A stretch of DNA of 64,000 nt. Origin: Sphingomonadales bacterium UBA2369. GTDB taxonomy: Bacteria > Pseudomonadota > Alphaproteobacteria > Sphingomonadales > Sphingomonadaceae. The stretch covers positions 88,161-152,160 of the forward strand of contig DDTH01000008.1 in the NCBI GenBank assembly GCA_002344055.1. The letters run 5' to 3'. Position 1 is the first letter of the stretch, and the number at the start of each line of letters is the position of its first letter. Of this stretch, positions 1 through 8,723 are shown one piece after another. A model generated the notes under the pieces. That model worked only from the letters and a program-made list of their open reading frames with translations. It made no database searches and had not been told where the DNA came from. The position numbers were made by a program, and so were the translations under genes.

Positions 1-186
1 CTGATTGGCGCAGCCGAGGATCACATCGTCCAGTTCGCCCCAATCGACGTTCGGGTTACGCTCGATCAGCGCCCGGATCGGGATGGCAGCCAGATCGTCG
101 GCGCGGACAGAGGACAATGCGCCGCCATAGCGTCCGATCGGGGTTCGGATGGCGTCACAGATGAAGGCGTCGGTGCGTTGGGTCAT
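1..186 (-). CDS. paaJ: 3-oxoadipyl-CoA / 3-oxo-5,6-dehydrosuberyl-CoA thiolase, N-terminal part
   Basis: The first 62 codons of a thiolase are read on the minus strand, and the rest lies beyond the left edge. The start is AFICDAIRTPIGRYGGALS, followed by a conserved region with ERNPNVDW, the pattern of PcaF/PaaJ-type beta-ketoadipyl-CoA thiolases. The active-site Cys lies outside the window. This enzyme performs the last CoA-thiolytic step of phenylacetate (and beta-ketoadipate) degradation, giving acetyl-CoA and a shorter acyl-CoA. It is divergent from paaG-paaZ, which supports the Paa role over protocatechuate degradation. A GGGGAG Shine-Dalgarno precedes the ATG at 186. The frame is open to position 1. 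Confidence 0.85.
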   Translation of the reverse strand, partial: MTQRTDAFICDAIRTPIGRYGGALSSVRADDLAAIPIRALIERNPNVDWGELDDVILGCANQ

Positions 187-211
187 GGCTCCCCATAACC
201 ATTGGCTTCGC

Positions 212-260
212 GCGAAGTCGAGAAGCGCGTGCTCACCCGGGAAGCGTGTCTCGACTTCGC
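212..260. repeat. REP-like inverted repeat in the paaJ-paaG intergenic region
   Basis: A 12-bp perfect inverted repeat pairs gcgaagtcgaga (212-223) with tctcgacttcgc (249-260). It is followed by a tcgacacgaacgg segment of the kind seen in short intergenic palindromes common in sphingomonad genomes. It lies in the 100-bp spacer between two divergent genes, so it could influence either promoter or simply be a dispersed REP element. Confidence 0.5.
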
Positions 261-286
261 TCGACACGAACGGCTAGGGAGCGAGG

Positions 287-1069
287 ATGAGCTACGAGAC
301 CATCGAGTTCGCCCAGGAAGGCGGCGTCGCCCGCCTCACTCTCAACCGCCCTGACAGGCTGAACAGCTTCACCGTACGGATGCATGAAGAGGTTGCCGAC
401 GCGCTCGGCAAGCTCAGCGATGCGCGCTGCCTGGTGCTGACCGGCGCCGGGCGCGGTTTCTGTGCCGGGCAGGATCTGGGCGACCGCGCGGTCGCGCCGG
501 GCGGCACGGCAGTCGATCTGGGCGATTCGGTTGAGCGTTACTGGAACCCCTTGGTCACCCGCCTAACGACTTTGCCCTTCCCGGTCATCGGCCGGATCAA
601 CGGCGTCGCCGCGGGCGCGGGCGCGAACATCGCGCTGGCCTGCGACATCGTCGTCGCCGCCAAGGCCGCCAAGTTCATCCAGAGCTTCGCCGCGATCGGC
701 CTGATCCCCGACAGCGGCGGCACCTGGGCGCTTCCCCGCCTGGTCGGGCAGGCCCGCGCGCTCGGCCTCGCGCTGACTGGCGAGCCGCTGCCCGCCGAAA
801 CGGCCGCCGAGTGGGGCCTGATCTGGAAAGCGGTCGAAGACGACGCGCTCGATGCGGAGGTCGATGCCCTCGCCGCCCGCTTCGCCGCCGGCCCGACAAG
901 AGGCCTCGCCGCGATCAAAAGGATGATCCGCGAGAGCTGGAGCCAGACTTTGCCGCAGGAGCTTGAGCGCCAGCGCGACGCGATGCGCGAACTCGGCTTC
1001 TCCGATGATTATCGCGAAGGTGTCGCCGCCTTCATGAAAAAGCGCAAACCCATATTCACTGGAAAGTGA
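287..1069 (+). CDS. paaG: 2-(1,2-epoxy-1,2-dihydrophenyl)acetyl-CoA isomerase
   Basis: A 260-aa crotonase-superfamily protein. It shows the entry motif LNRPDRLNSF near residue 20, the oxyanion-hole region GAGRGFCAGQDL around residue 60, and INGVAAGAGANIALACD around residue 110, as in PaaG. In the phenylacetyl-CoA pathway PaaG converts the ring-1,2-epoxide to the seven-membered oxepin-CoA in the cytosol. The next gene starts 4 nt downstream and encodes PaaZ, the following step, so the two form an operon. ATG at 287 is preceded by GGGAGCGAGG. Generic enoyl-CoA hydratase is the alternative call, but the neighbours favour PaaG. Confidence 0.88.
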   Translation: MSYETIEFAQEGGVARLTLNRPDRLNSFTVRMHEEVADALGKLSDARCLVLTGAGRGFCAGQDLGDRAVAPGGTAVDLGDSVERYWNPLVTRLTTLPFPVIGRINGVAAGAGANIALACDIVVAAKAAKFIQSFAAIGLIPDSGGTWALPRLVGQARALGLALTGEPLPAETAAEWGLIWKAVEDDALDAEVDALAARFAAGPTRGLAAIKRMIRESWSQTLPQELERQRDAMRELGFSDDYREGVAAFMKKRKPIFTGK

Positions 1070-1073
1070 CGTC

Positions 1074-3086
1074 ATGAAGCCGTTGAAACTGTTGAATTTC
1101 GCCGAGAGTCAGTGGGTCCAGGGCCAGGGCAATCTGGTCGATCTGCCGAGCGCGCTCACCGGTGAAACAATTGCCAGCACCGGCTCCGGCGGACTCGATT
1201 TCAAGGCCATGCTGGATCACGCCCGCAAGGTTGGAGGCCCGGCGCTCCGCAAGCTTACCTTCCACGAGCGTGCCCACATGTTGAAGGCGCTCGCCAACGC
1301 GATCATGGCGCGCAAGGAAGAATTGTACGCGCTCAATTACGACACCGGCGCGACCCGCAATGACGGCTGGATCGACATCGAGGGCGGCGCGGGCACGCTC
1401 TTCTCCTTCTCCTCCAAGGGCCGCCGCGAGCTACCGAACGGCCGCGTGCTGATCGACGGCGCGATGGAGCCGCTCAGCCGTGGCGGCACCTTCGTCGGCC
1501 AACACGTCTTCACCCCGCTGCAGGGCGTCGCGGTGCATATCAACGCTTTCAACTTCCCGGTCTGGGGCATGCTGGAGAAGCTCGGGCCGACCTTGCTCGC
1601 CGGCGTCCCCGCCATCGTGAAGCCCGCCTCGGCGACCGCCTGGCTGGCCGAAGCCGCCTTCCGCATCATGATCGAAGCGGACGTGCTCCCGCCCGGCGCG
1701 CTGCAATTCATTGCGGGTTCGACCGGCGATCTGATGGACCATCTCACCTGCCAGGACGTGGTCAGCTTCACCGGCTCCGCCGCGACCGCAATGAAGCTGC
1801 AATCCCACCCGGTCATCGCCCGCGAAAGCGTCCGCTTCATCGCCGAGCGCGACAGTTTGAACGCCTCCATCCTCGGCCCCGATGCCGGCCCCGGCACGCC
1901 CGAATTCGATCTGTTCGTGAAGGAAGTCGCGCGCGAAATGACGGTGAAGGCGGGCCAGAAATGCACCGCCATCCGCCGCGCCATGGCCCCCGCCGAACAT
2001 CTCGACGCCGTGCAGGCCGCCCTCGCCGCCCGCCTCGCCAAGGTGACGATCGGCGATCCGCGCGAGGAAGGCGTCACCATGGGTGCGCTGGCCAGCATCG
2101 ACCAACGGAACTCGGTCCGCGAGGCCGTCGCCGAGCTCGCCAAATCCGCCCGTATCGTCGCGGGCGACCCGGACCGCGATTTCGGCACCGGCAGCTTCCT
2201 CGAACCGATCCTGCTCCGCTCCGACGATCCCTGGGGTTCTCCGGCCATCCACGATGTCGAGCCGTTCGGCCCTGTCGCCACCATCATGCCCTATCGCGAC
2301 CTCGACGACGCCATCGCGCTGGCCAATCGCGGCATGGGCAGCCTGGCGCTCTCGCTCTTCACCTACGACACCGACGCCGCGCGCGATTTCGTCCTCGGCG
2401 CGGGCGCCTACCATGGCCGCATGGTGATCCTGGACCGCACCAGCGCGAAGGAAAGCACCGGCCACGGCTCGCCGCTTCCGGTGCTCGTCCATGGCGGCCC
2501 CGGCCGCGCCGGCGGCGGCGAGGAGATGGGCGGCGTCCGCGGCGTCGCGCATTACATGCAGCGCACCGCCTTGCAGAGCGCCCCGGAAATGCTCGCGAAG
2601 GTTATCGGGCAATGGCTGCCCGGCGCGGACAAGCCCACGGGCGATACCCATCCCTTCCGCCTGCGCATCGCCGAGCTGGACGTCGGCTACACGCTGAAGA
2701 CCGCCAGCCGCACCGTGACGCTCGAGGATGTCGAGCATTTCGCCCATTTCACCGGCGACACCTTTTACGCCCACATGGACGACGAGGCCGCCAAGGCCAG
2801 CCCGATCTTCGAGGGCCGCGTCGCGCACGGCTATCTGATCCTGAGCTTCGCCGCAGGCCTGTTCGTGGAACCCGCCCCCGGTCCGGTGCTCGCCAATACG
2901 GGCCTCGAGAATCTGCGCTTCCAGACGCCACTCTATCCGGGCGATGCCATGCGGGTGGAACTGACCGTCAAATCCAAGTCCGTCCGCGACGAGGAAAAGG
3001 GTGAAGTGCGCTGGGCGGTTGCGATCTACAACCAGAAGGACGAAGTGGTCGCCACTTACGATCTGCTGACGATGAACCGGCCATAG
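1074..3086 (+). CDS. paaZ: Bifunctional oxepin-CoA hydrolase / 3-oxo-5,6-dehydrosuberyl-CoA semialdehyde dehydrogenase
   Basis: A 670-aa fusion close to the usual PaaZ length of about 680. Residues 1 to about 520 form an aldehyde dehydrogenase with HINAFNFPVWGMLEKLGP in the cofactor-binding fold and the catalytic Cys in KAGQKCTAIRR near residue 295. Residues from about 540 form a MaoC-like (R)-hydratase domain with HFTGDTFYAHMDD and GRVAHGYLILSF. The hydratase half opens the oxepin-CoA ring and the dehydrogenase half oxidises the reactive semialdehyde, feeding the thiolase encoded divergently at the left edge. It is tightly coupled to paaG. Both catalytic regions look intact. The ring-oxygenase genes paaABCDE are not in the window and may lie to the left. 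Confidence 0.92.
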   Translation: MKPLKLLNFAESQWVQGQGNLVDLPSALTGETIASTGSGGLDFKAMLDHARKVGGPALRKLTFHERAHMLKALANAIMARKEELYALNYDTGATRNDGWIDIEGGAGTLFSFSSKGRRELPNGRVLIDGAMEPLSRGGTFVGQHVFTPLQGVAVHINAFNFPVWGMLEKLGPTLLAGVPAIVKPASATAWLAEAAFRIMIEADVLPPGALQFIAGSTGDLMDHLTCQDVVSFTGSAATAMKLQSHPVIARESVRFIAERDSLNASILGPDAGPGTPEFDLFVKEVAREMTVKAGQKCTAIRRAMAPAEHLDAVQAALAARLAKVTIGDPREEGVTMGALASIDQRNSVREAVAELAKSARIVAGDPDRDFGTGSFLEPILLRSDDPWGSPAIHDVEPFGPVATIMPYRDLDDAIALANRGMGSLALSLFTYDTDAARDFVLGAGAYHGRMVILDRTSAKESTGHGSPLPVLVHGGPGRAGGGEEMGGVRGVAHYMQRTALQSAPEMLAKVIGQWLPGADKPTGDTHPFRLRIAELDVGYTLKTASRTVTLEDVEHFAHFTGDTFYAHMDDEAAKASPIFEGRVAHGYLILSFAAGLFVEPAPGPVLANTGLENLRFQTPLYPGDAMRVELTVKSKSVRDEEKGEVRWAVAIYNQKDEVVATYDLLTMNRP

Positions 3087-3097
3087 GATTTTCGACG

Positions 3098-3889
3098 ATG
3101 CGCGTACTCATCGCTTTCGCCCTGCTTGCCACCGGCTGCCAGGCCGCGCCGAGCCAGCCCAAGTCGACCACCGCCGCCACGCTCGGGCAGGTGGCGCAGC
3201 GTTATTCCTACCGCGTCGTGAACACTTACCCGCACGATCCGGGCGCCTTCACGCAGGGCCTCTTCTGGCTCGACGGCCATCTGTACGAGACCACGGGCCA
3301 GGAAGGCGCCTCCAACCTGCGCCGGGTCAATCTCGAGGACGGCCGCGTGTTGCAGCAGGCGGACATGCCCGCCAACGTGTTCGGCGAAGGCAGCACGCCG
3401 TGGGGCGACCAGATCCTCTCCATCACCTGGCAGAACGGCATCGGTTATCGCTGGAACCGCCAGACGTTCCAGCAGGTCGGCACCTGGCGCTACGAAGGCG
3501 AAGGCTGGGGCCTGGCCAATAATGGCCGCGAGATCATCATGAGCGACGGCAGCGAAACGCTGAAGTTCCTCAATCCTGATACGCTGCAGGAAGTCCGCCG
3601 CGTCCGCGTCACCGTCAACGGCCAGCCGCTGCCGCGCCTGAACGAGCTTGAATATATCAAGGGCGAGGTCTGGGCGAACGTGTGGAATGCGAGCGAGATC
3701 GTCCGCATCGATCCGGCCACCGGCAACGTCACCGGCGTGATCGACCTGAGCGGTCTGGTGCGGGAAAATCGCGGCCCCAATCAGGATGTGCTGAACGGTA
3801 TCGCCTATGATGCCGAGCGCGACCGCATCTTCGTCACCGGCAAATATTGGCCCCGTCTCTACGAGATCGCGATCACGCCCGCCAATTAG
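3098..3889 (+). CDS. Glutaminyl-peptide cyclotransferase (plant/bacterial QC type), lipoprotein
   Basis: A 263-aa protein with a short signal peptide and lipobox-like LLATGC at residues 9-14, so probably a lipoprotein. The body starts YSYRVVNTYPHDPGAFTQGL, the hallmark of the glutamine cyclotransferase beta-propeller family (PF05096). Further motifs are ETTGQEGAS, FGEGSTPWGDQI, and NELEYIKGEVWANVW near residue 185, with NGIAYD near the end. Members cyclise N-terminal glutamine to pyroglutamate on secreted proteins. It starts 11 nt after paaZ but has no evident pathway link. The stop codon overlaps that of the convergent transporter by 4 nt (TTAG at 3886-3889). Confidence 0.85.
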   Translation: MRVLIAFALLATGCQAAPSQPKSTTAATLGQVAQRYSYRVVNTYPHDPGAFTQGLFWLDGHLYETTGQEGASNLRRVNLEDGRVLQQADMPANVFGEGSTPWGDQILSITWQNGIGYRWNRQTFQQVGTWRYEGEGWGLANNGREIIMSDGSETLKFLNPDTLQEVRRVRVTVNGQPLPRLNELEYIKGEVWANVWNASEIVRIDPATGNVTGVIDLSGLVRENRGPNQDVLNGIAYDAERDRIFVTGKYWPRLYEIAITPAN

Positions 3890-4857
3890 GACTCGGTGGC
3901 CGCTCGCTTCCGCATGATCGCGCCCGCAATGGTCGCGCAGACCAGCAATTGCAGCGTGTGGTAGAGCATCACCGGCGCCAGCACGAGCGCGAGGGTCGAG
4001 TTCGAGAACATCACCTTCGCCATCGGCGCGCCGCTCGCGATGCTCTTCACCGATCCGCAGAACAGGATCGCCATCCGGCTGCCCCGGTCGAACCCCGCTG
4101 ATTTCCCGATCATCCATGACGAGCCGAGGATGAAGGCGAGCAGCACCAGACAGAAAGCGATCAGCACGAAAATCTGCCCGCCCGGCACCCGGTCGAACAC
4201 CCGATCAACCATTGCCGCGGAAAAGGCGCCATACACGGCTAGCAGGATCGTCCCCTTGTCCACGATCGTGGTCAGTGCCGGCCAGCGTGTGATCCACGGC
4301 AGGATCCACGGCCGCAGGAGGTGCCCGATAGCGAAGGGCAGGAACAGAAGCGCGAAGATCCGCCCGATCCCCGACGCCGATATCTCGATATTCTGCACAT
4401 CGAGCAGCAGGCTCGCCAGCAAGGGCGTCAGCACCACCCCCGCCATGTTCGAGAAAGCCGCCGCCGCGACCGCACCCGCCACGTTCCCGCCTGCCATCGA
4501 GGTATAGGCGATCGAACTCTGTACCGTCGACGGCACGACGCAGAGAAACAGGATACCGGTCCACAGCAAAGGATCGAACAGACCGGGCATCAGCCACATC
4601 GCGGTCAGGCCGAAGACCGGAAACAGGCCGAAAGTGACGAACAGGATCGTGCCGTGCAGTTTCACGTCGCTGAACCCGGCGATCAGCGCCTCGCGCGGCA
4701 GCCGCGCGCCGTGCAGGAAGAACAAGGCAAAGATTGCCGTATAGGTCACCACGTCCACCGCCGCGGCGGGCGCGGCCGAAACCGGCGCGAAGACCGCGAG
4801 CAGGATCGCCCCGATGAGCCACAGTACGAACTTGTCCGGGATCAGGCGGCGGAGCAT
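3886..4857 (-). CDS. Bile acid:sodium symporter-like transporter (SBF-like, YfeH/P7 type)
   Basis: A 323-aa integral membrane protein with about ten hydrophobic segments, starting MLRRLIPDKFVLWLIGAILL. Motifs such as FFLHGARLPREAL, CVVPSTVQSSIAYTSMAGGN around residue 125, and LFCGSVKSIASGAPMA near the C-terminus are typical of the SBF-like family (PF13593). The substrate is unknown. These proteins are often annotated as bile-acid or arsenite-related transporters without evidence. An upstream in-frame start at 4893 would add 12 hydrophilic residues, so the internal ATG at 4857, directly before the conserved start, is preferred. It converges on the cyclotransferase gene with a shared TTAG. Confidence 0.8.
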   Translation of the reverse strand: MLRRLIPDKFVLWLIGAILLAVFAPVSAAPAAAVDVVTYTAIFALFFLHGARLPREALIAGFSDVKLHGTILFVTFGLFPVFGLTAMWLMPGLFDPLLWTGILFLCVVPSTVQSSIAYTSMAGGNVAGAVAAAAFSNMAGVVLTPLLASLLLDVQNIEISASGIGRIFALLFLPFAIGHLLRPWILPWITRWPALTTIVDKGTILLAVYGAFSAAMVDRVFDRVPGGQIFVLIAFCLVLLAFILGSSWMIGKSAGFDRGSRMAILFCGSVKSIASGAPMAKVMFSNSTLALVLAPVMLYHTLQLLVCATIAGAIMRKRAATES

Positions 4858-4909
4858 GATCCCCGCGCTAGGGCGTGACCGAAGGCATGACAATGACGGG
4901 ATCGAGGGA

Positions 4910-5254
4910 ATGAGCGAGACAGTGACGCTCTGGCGTCCGGTGGGTCCGGAGGAACTTCGCCTGATCGAGGAAAGCAGGATGACCGCCTTCCCGCCGCGGC
5001 TGCCCGAGCAGCCGATCTTCTACCCCGTCACGACCGAGGATTATGCCGTGAAGATCGCCCGCGACTGGAACGTGTCCGCCAGCGGCTCGGGCTTTGTCAC
5101 GCGGTTCGAGGTTCGCAAGGATTTTCTGGACGGTTACAAGGTCGAGGAAGCGGGCGGCCGCGCGCACCGCGAATATTGGATTCCGGCAGACGAACTGGGC
5201 ACCTTCAATCGCGCCATCGTCGGCAAGATCGAGGTGGTTCATGAGTTCCGCTGA
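4910..5254 (+). CDS. Conserved hypothetical protein (sphingomonad-type, about 114 aa)
   Basis: A 114-aa protein with an aromatic, Glu-rich composition. It begins MSETVTLWRPVGPEELRLIE and contains PEQPIFYPVTTEDYAVKIAR and EYWIPADELGTFN. Homologous short proteins in alphaproteobacteria carry the uninformative label ADP-ribosylation/crystallin J1, and I see no catalytic motif supporting that. There is no signal peptide or membrane segment, so it is probably cytosolic. ATG 4910 is preferred because GAGGGA lies just upstream and the conserved segment starts here. An earlier ATG at 4814 would overlap the divergent transporter gene. The last 14 nt overlap the next gene, suggesting coupled translation. 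Confidence 0.7.
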   Translation: MSETVTLWRPVGPEELRLIEESRMTAFPPRLPEQPIFYPVTTEDYAVKIARDWNVSASGSGFVTRFEVRKDFLDGYKVEEAGGRAHREYWIPADELGTFNRAIVGKIEVVHEFR

Positions 5255-5675
5255 TCGGATAGACGCGGCCCAGGCCGAAGGCGGCTGCCATTGCGGCCAG
5301 ATCCGCTACGCGGTGACGGGCGCGCCTTTGCGCCATTCCATCTGCCACTGCGTCGATTGCCGGCGTCATTCCGGCTCGCCCTGCGTGGCTTGGGCGATCT
5401 TCCCGCGTGAACGCTTCAGGATCGTGCAGGGAGATGCGGTCGCTTACGCCTCTTCGGCTGATGCCCAACGCCATTTCTGCGGCCTGTGCGGCACCGGCCT
5501 TTTCTACACCAGCGACACCATCTTTCCGGGCAAAATCGACGTGCAATCGGCCACGCTGGACAACCCGGACCTGTCCCCCCCGACCGAGCATATCCAGACC
5601 GCCGACCGGATCGGCTGGCTGCGCGACGCGCACCTATTACCGGAGCATGCCCGATATCCGGACGACGGAGACTGA
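5241..5675 (+). CDS. GFA/CENP-V family zinc-binding protein
   Basis: A 144-aa protein with the GFA (glutathione-dependent formaldehyde-activating enzyme-like) fold. Zinc ligands are visible as GGCHCGQIRY near residue 15, ICHCVDCRRHSG near residue 35, and HFCGLCGTGLFY near residue 78. The family binds structural and catalytic-site zinc. True Gfa activity is uncertain even for characterised members, so only the fold is claimed. The start ATG at 5241 lies 14 nt inside the preceding gene and follows GAGGTGG as Shine-Dalgarno. An earlier in-frame start at 5094 would lie deep in the upstream gene. Confidence 0.85.
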   Translation: MSSADRIDAAQAEGGCHCGQIRYAVTGAPLRHSICHCVDCRRHSGSPCVAWAIFPRERFRIVQGDAVAYASSADAQRHFCGLCGTGLFYTSDTIFPGKIDVQSATLDNPDLSPPTEHIQTADRIGWLRDAHLLPEHARYPDDGD

Positions 5676-5746
5676 CGGTCCGCTCTCTCGGCATGGTGAT
5701 CGCGCGGGTGCTGGCGCCAGGCCCTTCGCAGCGTCATGATAGTCGC

Positions 5747-6331
5747 ATGCGCCTCATGCTCCCCCTCCTTCTGCTGCTTGGCGCTTGCGGCAGCGGCGGC
5801 CCGCAGCATCCCCGGCAGGAACAGGAGCCGCAGCCGCCACGGCCAGAGCCGCAAGTCTCCCGGGAGCAGGACCTGATCGCGGTCGAAGCCCGTTACGATC
5901 CACGGCTGTTCGAAGGGCTGGTGGCGCTAACCCTTCACAATCGCACGGACGAGCTTGTCTGCCTCGAATCCAACGACCTTCGCCCCGGCGCCGGCTCCAC
6001 CTTTGTCGGCGACGCTCGTGGTGAAGTCCTCAACAATTCCGGCAATCAGGCGCTTGCATTCCACCGCGACGTCAATTTGGCATCGCCCCTGGTCGTCATC
6101 CGTCCCAGGCGGGAATATCTTCACTTCGTGGGACTTGGCGAATTCGCCGGGCAAGCCCGCCAGCTTCAGGTCGGGATCCGGGCGTTCAAATGCAGCGAAC
6201 TGTTCGGGCCAGGCGATGCCGCACCGCACTTCAACTATGTCGTATACACCTACCGGCTGGAGGGCCACCAGGCCATTCCGGTAGAACCGTTCGTGCGAGA
6301 CGGACCGCCACCGGCAGACAATCCCCGCTGA
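5747..6331 (+). CDS. Predicted lipoprotein, function unknown
   Basis: A 194-aa protein with a lipoprotein signal peptide (MRLMLPLLLLLGAC; lipobox LLGAC with Cys at residue 14). A Pro/Gln/Glu-rich linker (residues 20-42) follows, then a globular region with VALTLHNRTDELVCLESNDL, which reads like a small beta-sandwich. No enzymatic motif is recognised. An alternative start at 5693 would place 18 residues in front of the signal sequence and is less likely. The gene is convergent with the TonB-dependent receptor gene, 41 nt away. Confidence 0.7.
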   Translation: MRLMLPLLLLLGACGSGGPQHPRQEQEPQPPRPEPQVSREQDLIAVEARYDPRLFEGLVALTLHNRTDELVCLESNDLRPGAGSTFVGDARGEVLNNSGNQALAFHRDVNLASPLVVIRPRREYLHFVGLGEFAGQARQLQVGIRAFKCSELFGPGDAAPHFNYVVYTYRLEGHQAIPVEPFVRDGPPPADNPR

Positions 6332-6337
6332 GGGTGG

Positions 6338-6367
6338 GCAGGGAGGAGCACTGCGGCCCCTCCCCGC
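6338..6367. terminator. Hairpin between convergent genes
   Basis: An 8-of-9-bp stem (6338-6346 with 6359-6367) and a 12-nt loop lie in the 41-nt gap between the lipoprotein and TonB-receptor genes. There is no clear T-run on either side, so terminator function is only a suggestion from position. Confidence 0.3.
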
Positions 6368-6372
6368 TCACA

Positions 6373-8679
6373 TCAGAAGCGGAACGTGCCCTTCACGTGC
6401 CAGGTCATCGGCGCGCCGTAATAGACGGTGCGGATGCTGCCGATCGACGAGAAGTCCTGGCCCTCGGTCTTGTACACCTCGTCGAAGAGGTTCTGGCCGT
6501 AGAGGCCGAGCGCGAAGTTGCGGTCCCGCGTCTCCCACACGATGCGGGCATCGGCGATCCAGTAAGCATCGGAGAACAGGCCATCGATCCGGGTGGTCGT
6601 GCCGACCGCGCCGTTGATGAAGGTATTATCGACCGCCAGCGCCATTTCCGACCGATAGCGGGCCTGGCCGCCGAAGGTCAGGAAGCCGGCACTGCCCAAA
6701 TTCGCCTCATATTGGCCACCGATGCGGATCGTCCATTCCGGCGCGAAGGCCGGGGTCTGGAAGGCGCGGCTGCCGCCCGGGAAGCGAATGTCGTTGAATT
6801 CCTCATATTGGGCGTCGAGATAGCCGATCTGGGTGTCGATCAGCAGGCCGGGAACGGGCGTCCAGGCCGCCTCGACCTCGAAGCCCTTCATGCTCAGTTC
6901 GCCGGCATTGAGCACGGACAGTTGCGGCGACGGCAAATTGGTCACCGGATCCAGGCCGGTGCCCGAAACGCGCGCCTGGAAATTACGGTAATCGTTGTAG
7001 AAGCCGGTGACGTTCAGCCGCAGCTGATCGCCGATTGTCGAGCGGATGCCGGCCTCGAACGAATTCATCGTCTCCGGCTCATACTGCGTGCGTTCGGCAA
7101 CGCTGTTGGCGCGGCCGTTGAAGCCGCCCGATTTGAAGCCGCGCGCATAGCGGGCGTAGATCATCACCGCATCGCTGAACCGGTAATCGATCGACGCCAT
7201 GGGCGAGAAATCGTCCCACGTATTTTCCGCAACGAACTCGAACGGCGCGACGCTGGTGAGCAGCGGACTGGTCGAGAAAGTCGAGGTGGTGCGGAAATAA
7301 TCCTTGTTCTCGCTGGTGTAGCGGATGCCGCCGGACAGGCGCAGGTTCGGCACGATCTCGTAGGACAGGTTCGCATAAGCGGCATAGCTCGTCGTCTCGA
7401 GTTCGTCGTCGATCGTGCGCAGGAAGGTCGGGTTGCCCAACAGCGGCCCGATCAGATCGTCCGCATAGGCCTCCTGATGCGATTCGACCCGCTCGCGCAT
7501 GAAATACAGGCCCGCGACGGCGGTGAGCGGACCGCTGTTCACATTGACCTGGAATTCCTGGCTGACCTGATTCTGGTTCACGCCGACGAAGACGTCGCCC
7601 ATTTCCAGCTGGGTCGCGTCGATATCGACATAATCGTCGGTATCGAGCTGACGATACGAGCTGATCGAGCGCAACGTCACCGCATCAGACACGTCATAGG
7701 CGATGTTCATCGCCAGGCCCCAATGCTTCAGCTCCGTCGAATTGGGCAGGCTGGCGGTCGTGCGGACGGTGAAGTCGTAGGTCGTCGGGTTGCTGGGCAA
7801 TGCCAGCGCGACGCCGCCGCCGATCAGATAGGTCAGCGAGTTGAGCGGCTGGCCGGTGCTCAGCGACGCATCGTCTTCCGAATAATCGGCGGTGAAGTCG
7901 ATCCGCAGCCGCTCGGTCGGGGTGAAAGCCAGCGAGCCGCGCACCGCGCGGGTGTTGCGGTCGTTATAGTCGCGGTCGAGCACGCGATCCGCGACATAGC
8001 CGTCGCGCTGCGCATGCATCACCGCGATCCCGGCCGCCACCGTGCTGCTGAGCGGCCCGGAGATCGAGAAGCGCGCTTCATTCTGATCGTAGCTGCCGAG
8101 CGTCAGCGACGCCTGGCCGCGCAATTCCTGCCCCGGACGCCGCGTGATCAGGCTCAGCGCGCCGCCGATCGTGTTCTTGCCGTACAGCGTGCCTTGCGGG
8201 CCGCGCAGTACTTCGACGCGCTGCAGGTCGAGCAGGTCCAGCTGCGTGCCGCGAATACGGCTGTAATAGACGCCGTCGATATAGACACCGACCGCCGGAT
8301 CGAAGGTCTGCAGCGCGTCCGGCTGGCCGACGCCGCGAATGTAGATGTTGGTGGCGTTGGACGAGCCGCGGCCCTGCACGATGTTGAGGTTCGGCACCGC
8401 ACCCTGCAGGCCAGTCGTGTCCTGCGCCTGGATGCGCTCAAGGGCGCGCTCGCCAAAGGCGCTGACCGATCCCGGCACAGTCTGCAGGGTTTCCTCGGTG
8501 CGGCGAGCAGTGACGACCATCTCGCCTTCCTCGACATTGCCGGCCGGCTGCGCCTCGGCGGCCTGCGCGTCTTCGTCGGCCTCCGGCTGGAACGCCGCCG
8601 CGCTCGCGGGCGATGCGATCAACGCCGCCGCGGCAACGCCAAGTGCAAAGAAAGTCCGGATCTTCGTCCGCTGGATCAT
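6373..8679 (-). CDS. TonB-dependent outer-membrane receptor
   Basis: A 768-aa protein with a signal peptide (MIQRTKIRTFFALGVAAAAL, then SPASA). A TonB-box-like segment EMVVTARRTEETLQTVP follows, then a plug domain with IYIRGVGQPDALQTFDPAVG, VYIDGVYYSR and LRGPQGTLYGKNTIGGAL. A 22-strand barrel ends in the outer-membrane signature VKGTFRF. The substrate cannot be told. Sphingomonads use many such receptors for siderophores, vitamins, glycans and aromatic or lipid compounds. ATG 8679 is chosen because GGGAGG sits 8 nt upstream and the signal peptide starts there. Direct repeats 45 nt upstream may be an operator. It follows the hydrolase gene (8759-9628) on the same strand. Confidence 0.92.
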   Translation of the reverse strand: MIQRTKIRTFFALGVAAAALIASPASAAAFQPEADEDAQAAEAQPAGNVEEGEMVVTARRTEETLQTVPGSVSAFGERALERIQAQDTTGLQGAVPNLNIVQGRGSSNATNIYIRGVGQPDALQTFDPAVGVYIDGVYYSRIRGTQLDLLDLQRVEVLRGPQGTLYGKNTIGGALSLITRRPGQELRGQASLTLGSYDQNEARFSISGPLSSTVAAGIAVMHAQRDGYVADRVLDRDYNDRNTRAVRGSLAFTPTERLRIDFTADYSEDDASLSTGQPLNSLTYLIGGGVALALPSNPTTYDFTVRTTASLPNSTELKHWGLAMNIAYDVSDAVTLRSISSYRQLDTDDYVDIDATQLEMGDVFVGVNQNQVSQEFQVNVNSGPLTAVAGLYFMRERVESHQEAYADDLIGPLLGNPTFLRTIDDELETTSYAAYANLSYEIVPNLRLSGGIRYTSENKDYFRTTSTFSTSPLLTSVAPFEFVAENTWDDFSPMASIDYRFSDAVMIYARYARGFKSGGFNGRANSVAERTQYEPETMNSFEAGIRSTIGDQLRLNVTGFYNDYRNFQARVSGTGLDPVTNLPSPQLSVLNAGELSMKGFEVEAAWTPVPGLLIDTQIGYLDAQYEEFNDIRFPGGSRAFQTPAFAPEWTIRIGGQYEANLGSAGFLTFGGQARYRSEMALAVDNTFINGAVGTTTRIDGLFSDAYWIADARIVWETRDRNFALGLYGQNLFDEVYKTEGQDFSSIGSIRTVYYGAPMTWHVKGTFRF

Positions 8680-8723
8680 GTCAGCCTCCCCTAAATTCCT
8701 AAGGTAATACACCAGATGATGAA

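Noticed and set aside
1961..3004. 347-codon plus-strand frame
   Set aside because: Out-of-frame reading of paaZ, extremely Arg-rich.
6190..8694. 834-codon plus-strand open frame
   Set aside because: It is antisense to the TonB-dependent receptor, whose signal peptide, plug motifs and C-terminal Phe are all present. The shadow has no recognisable domain.
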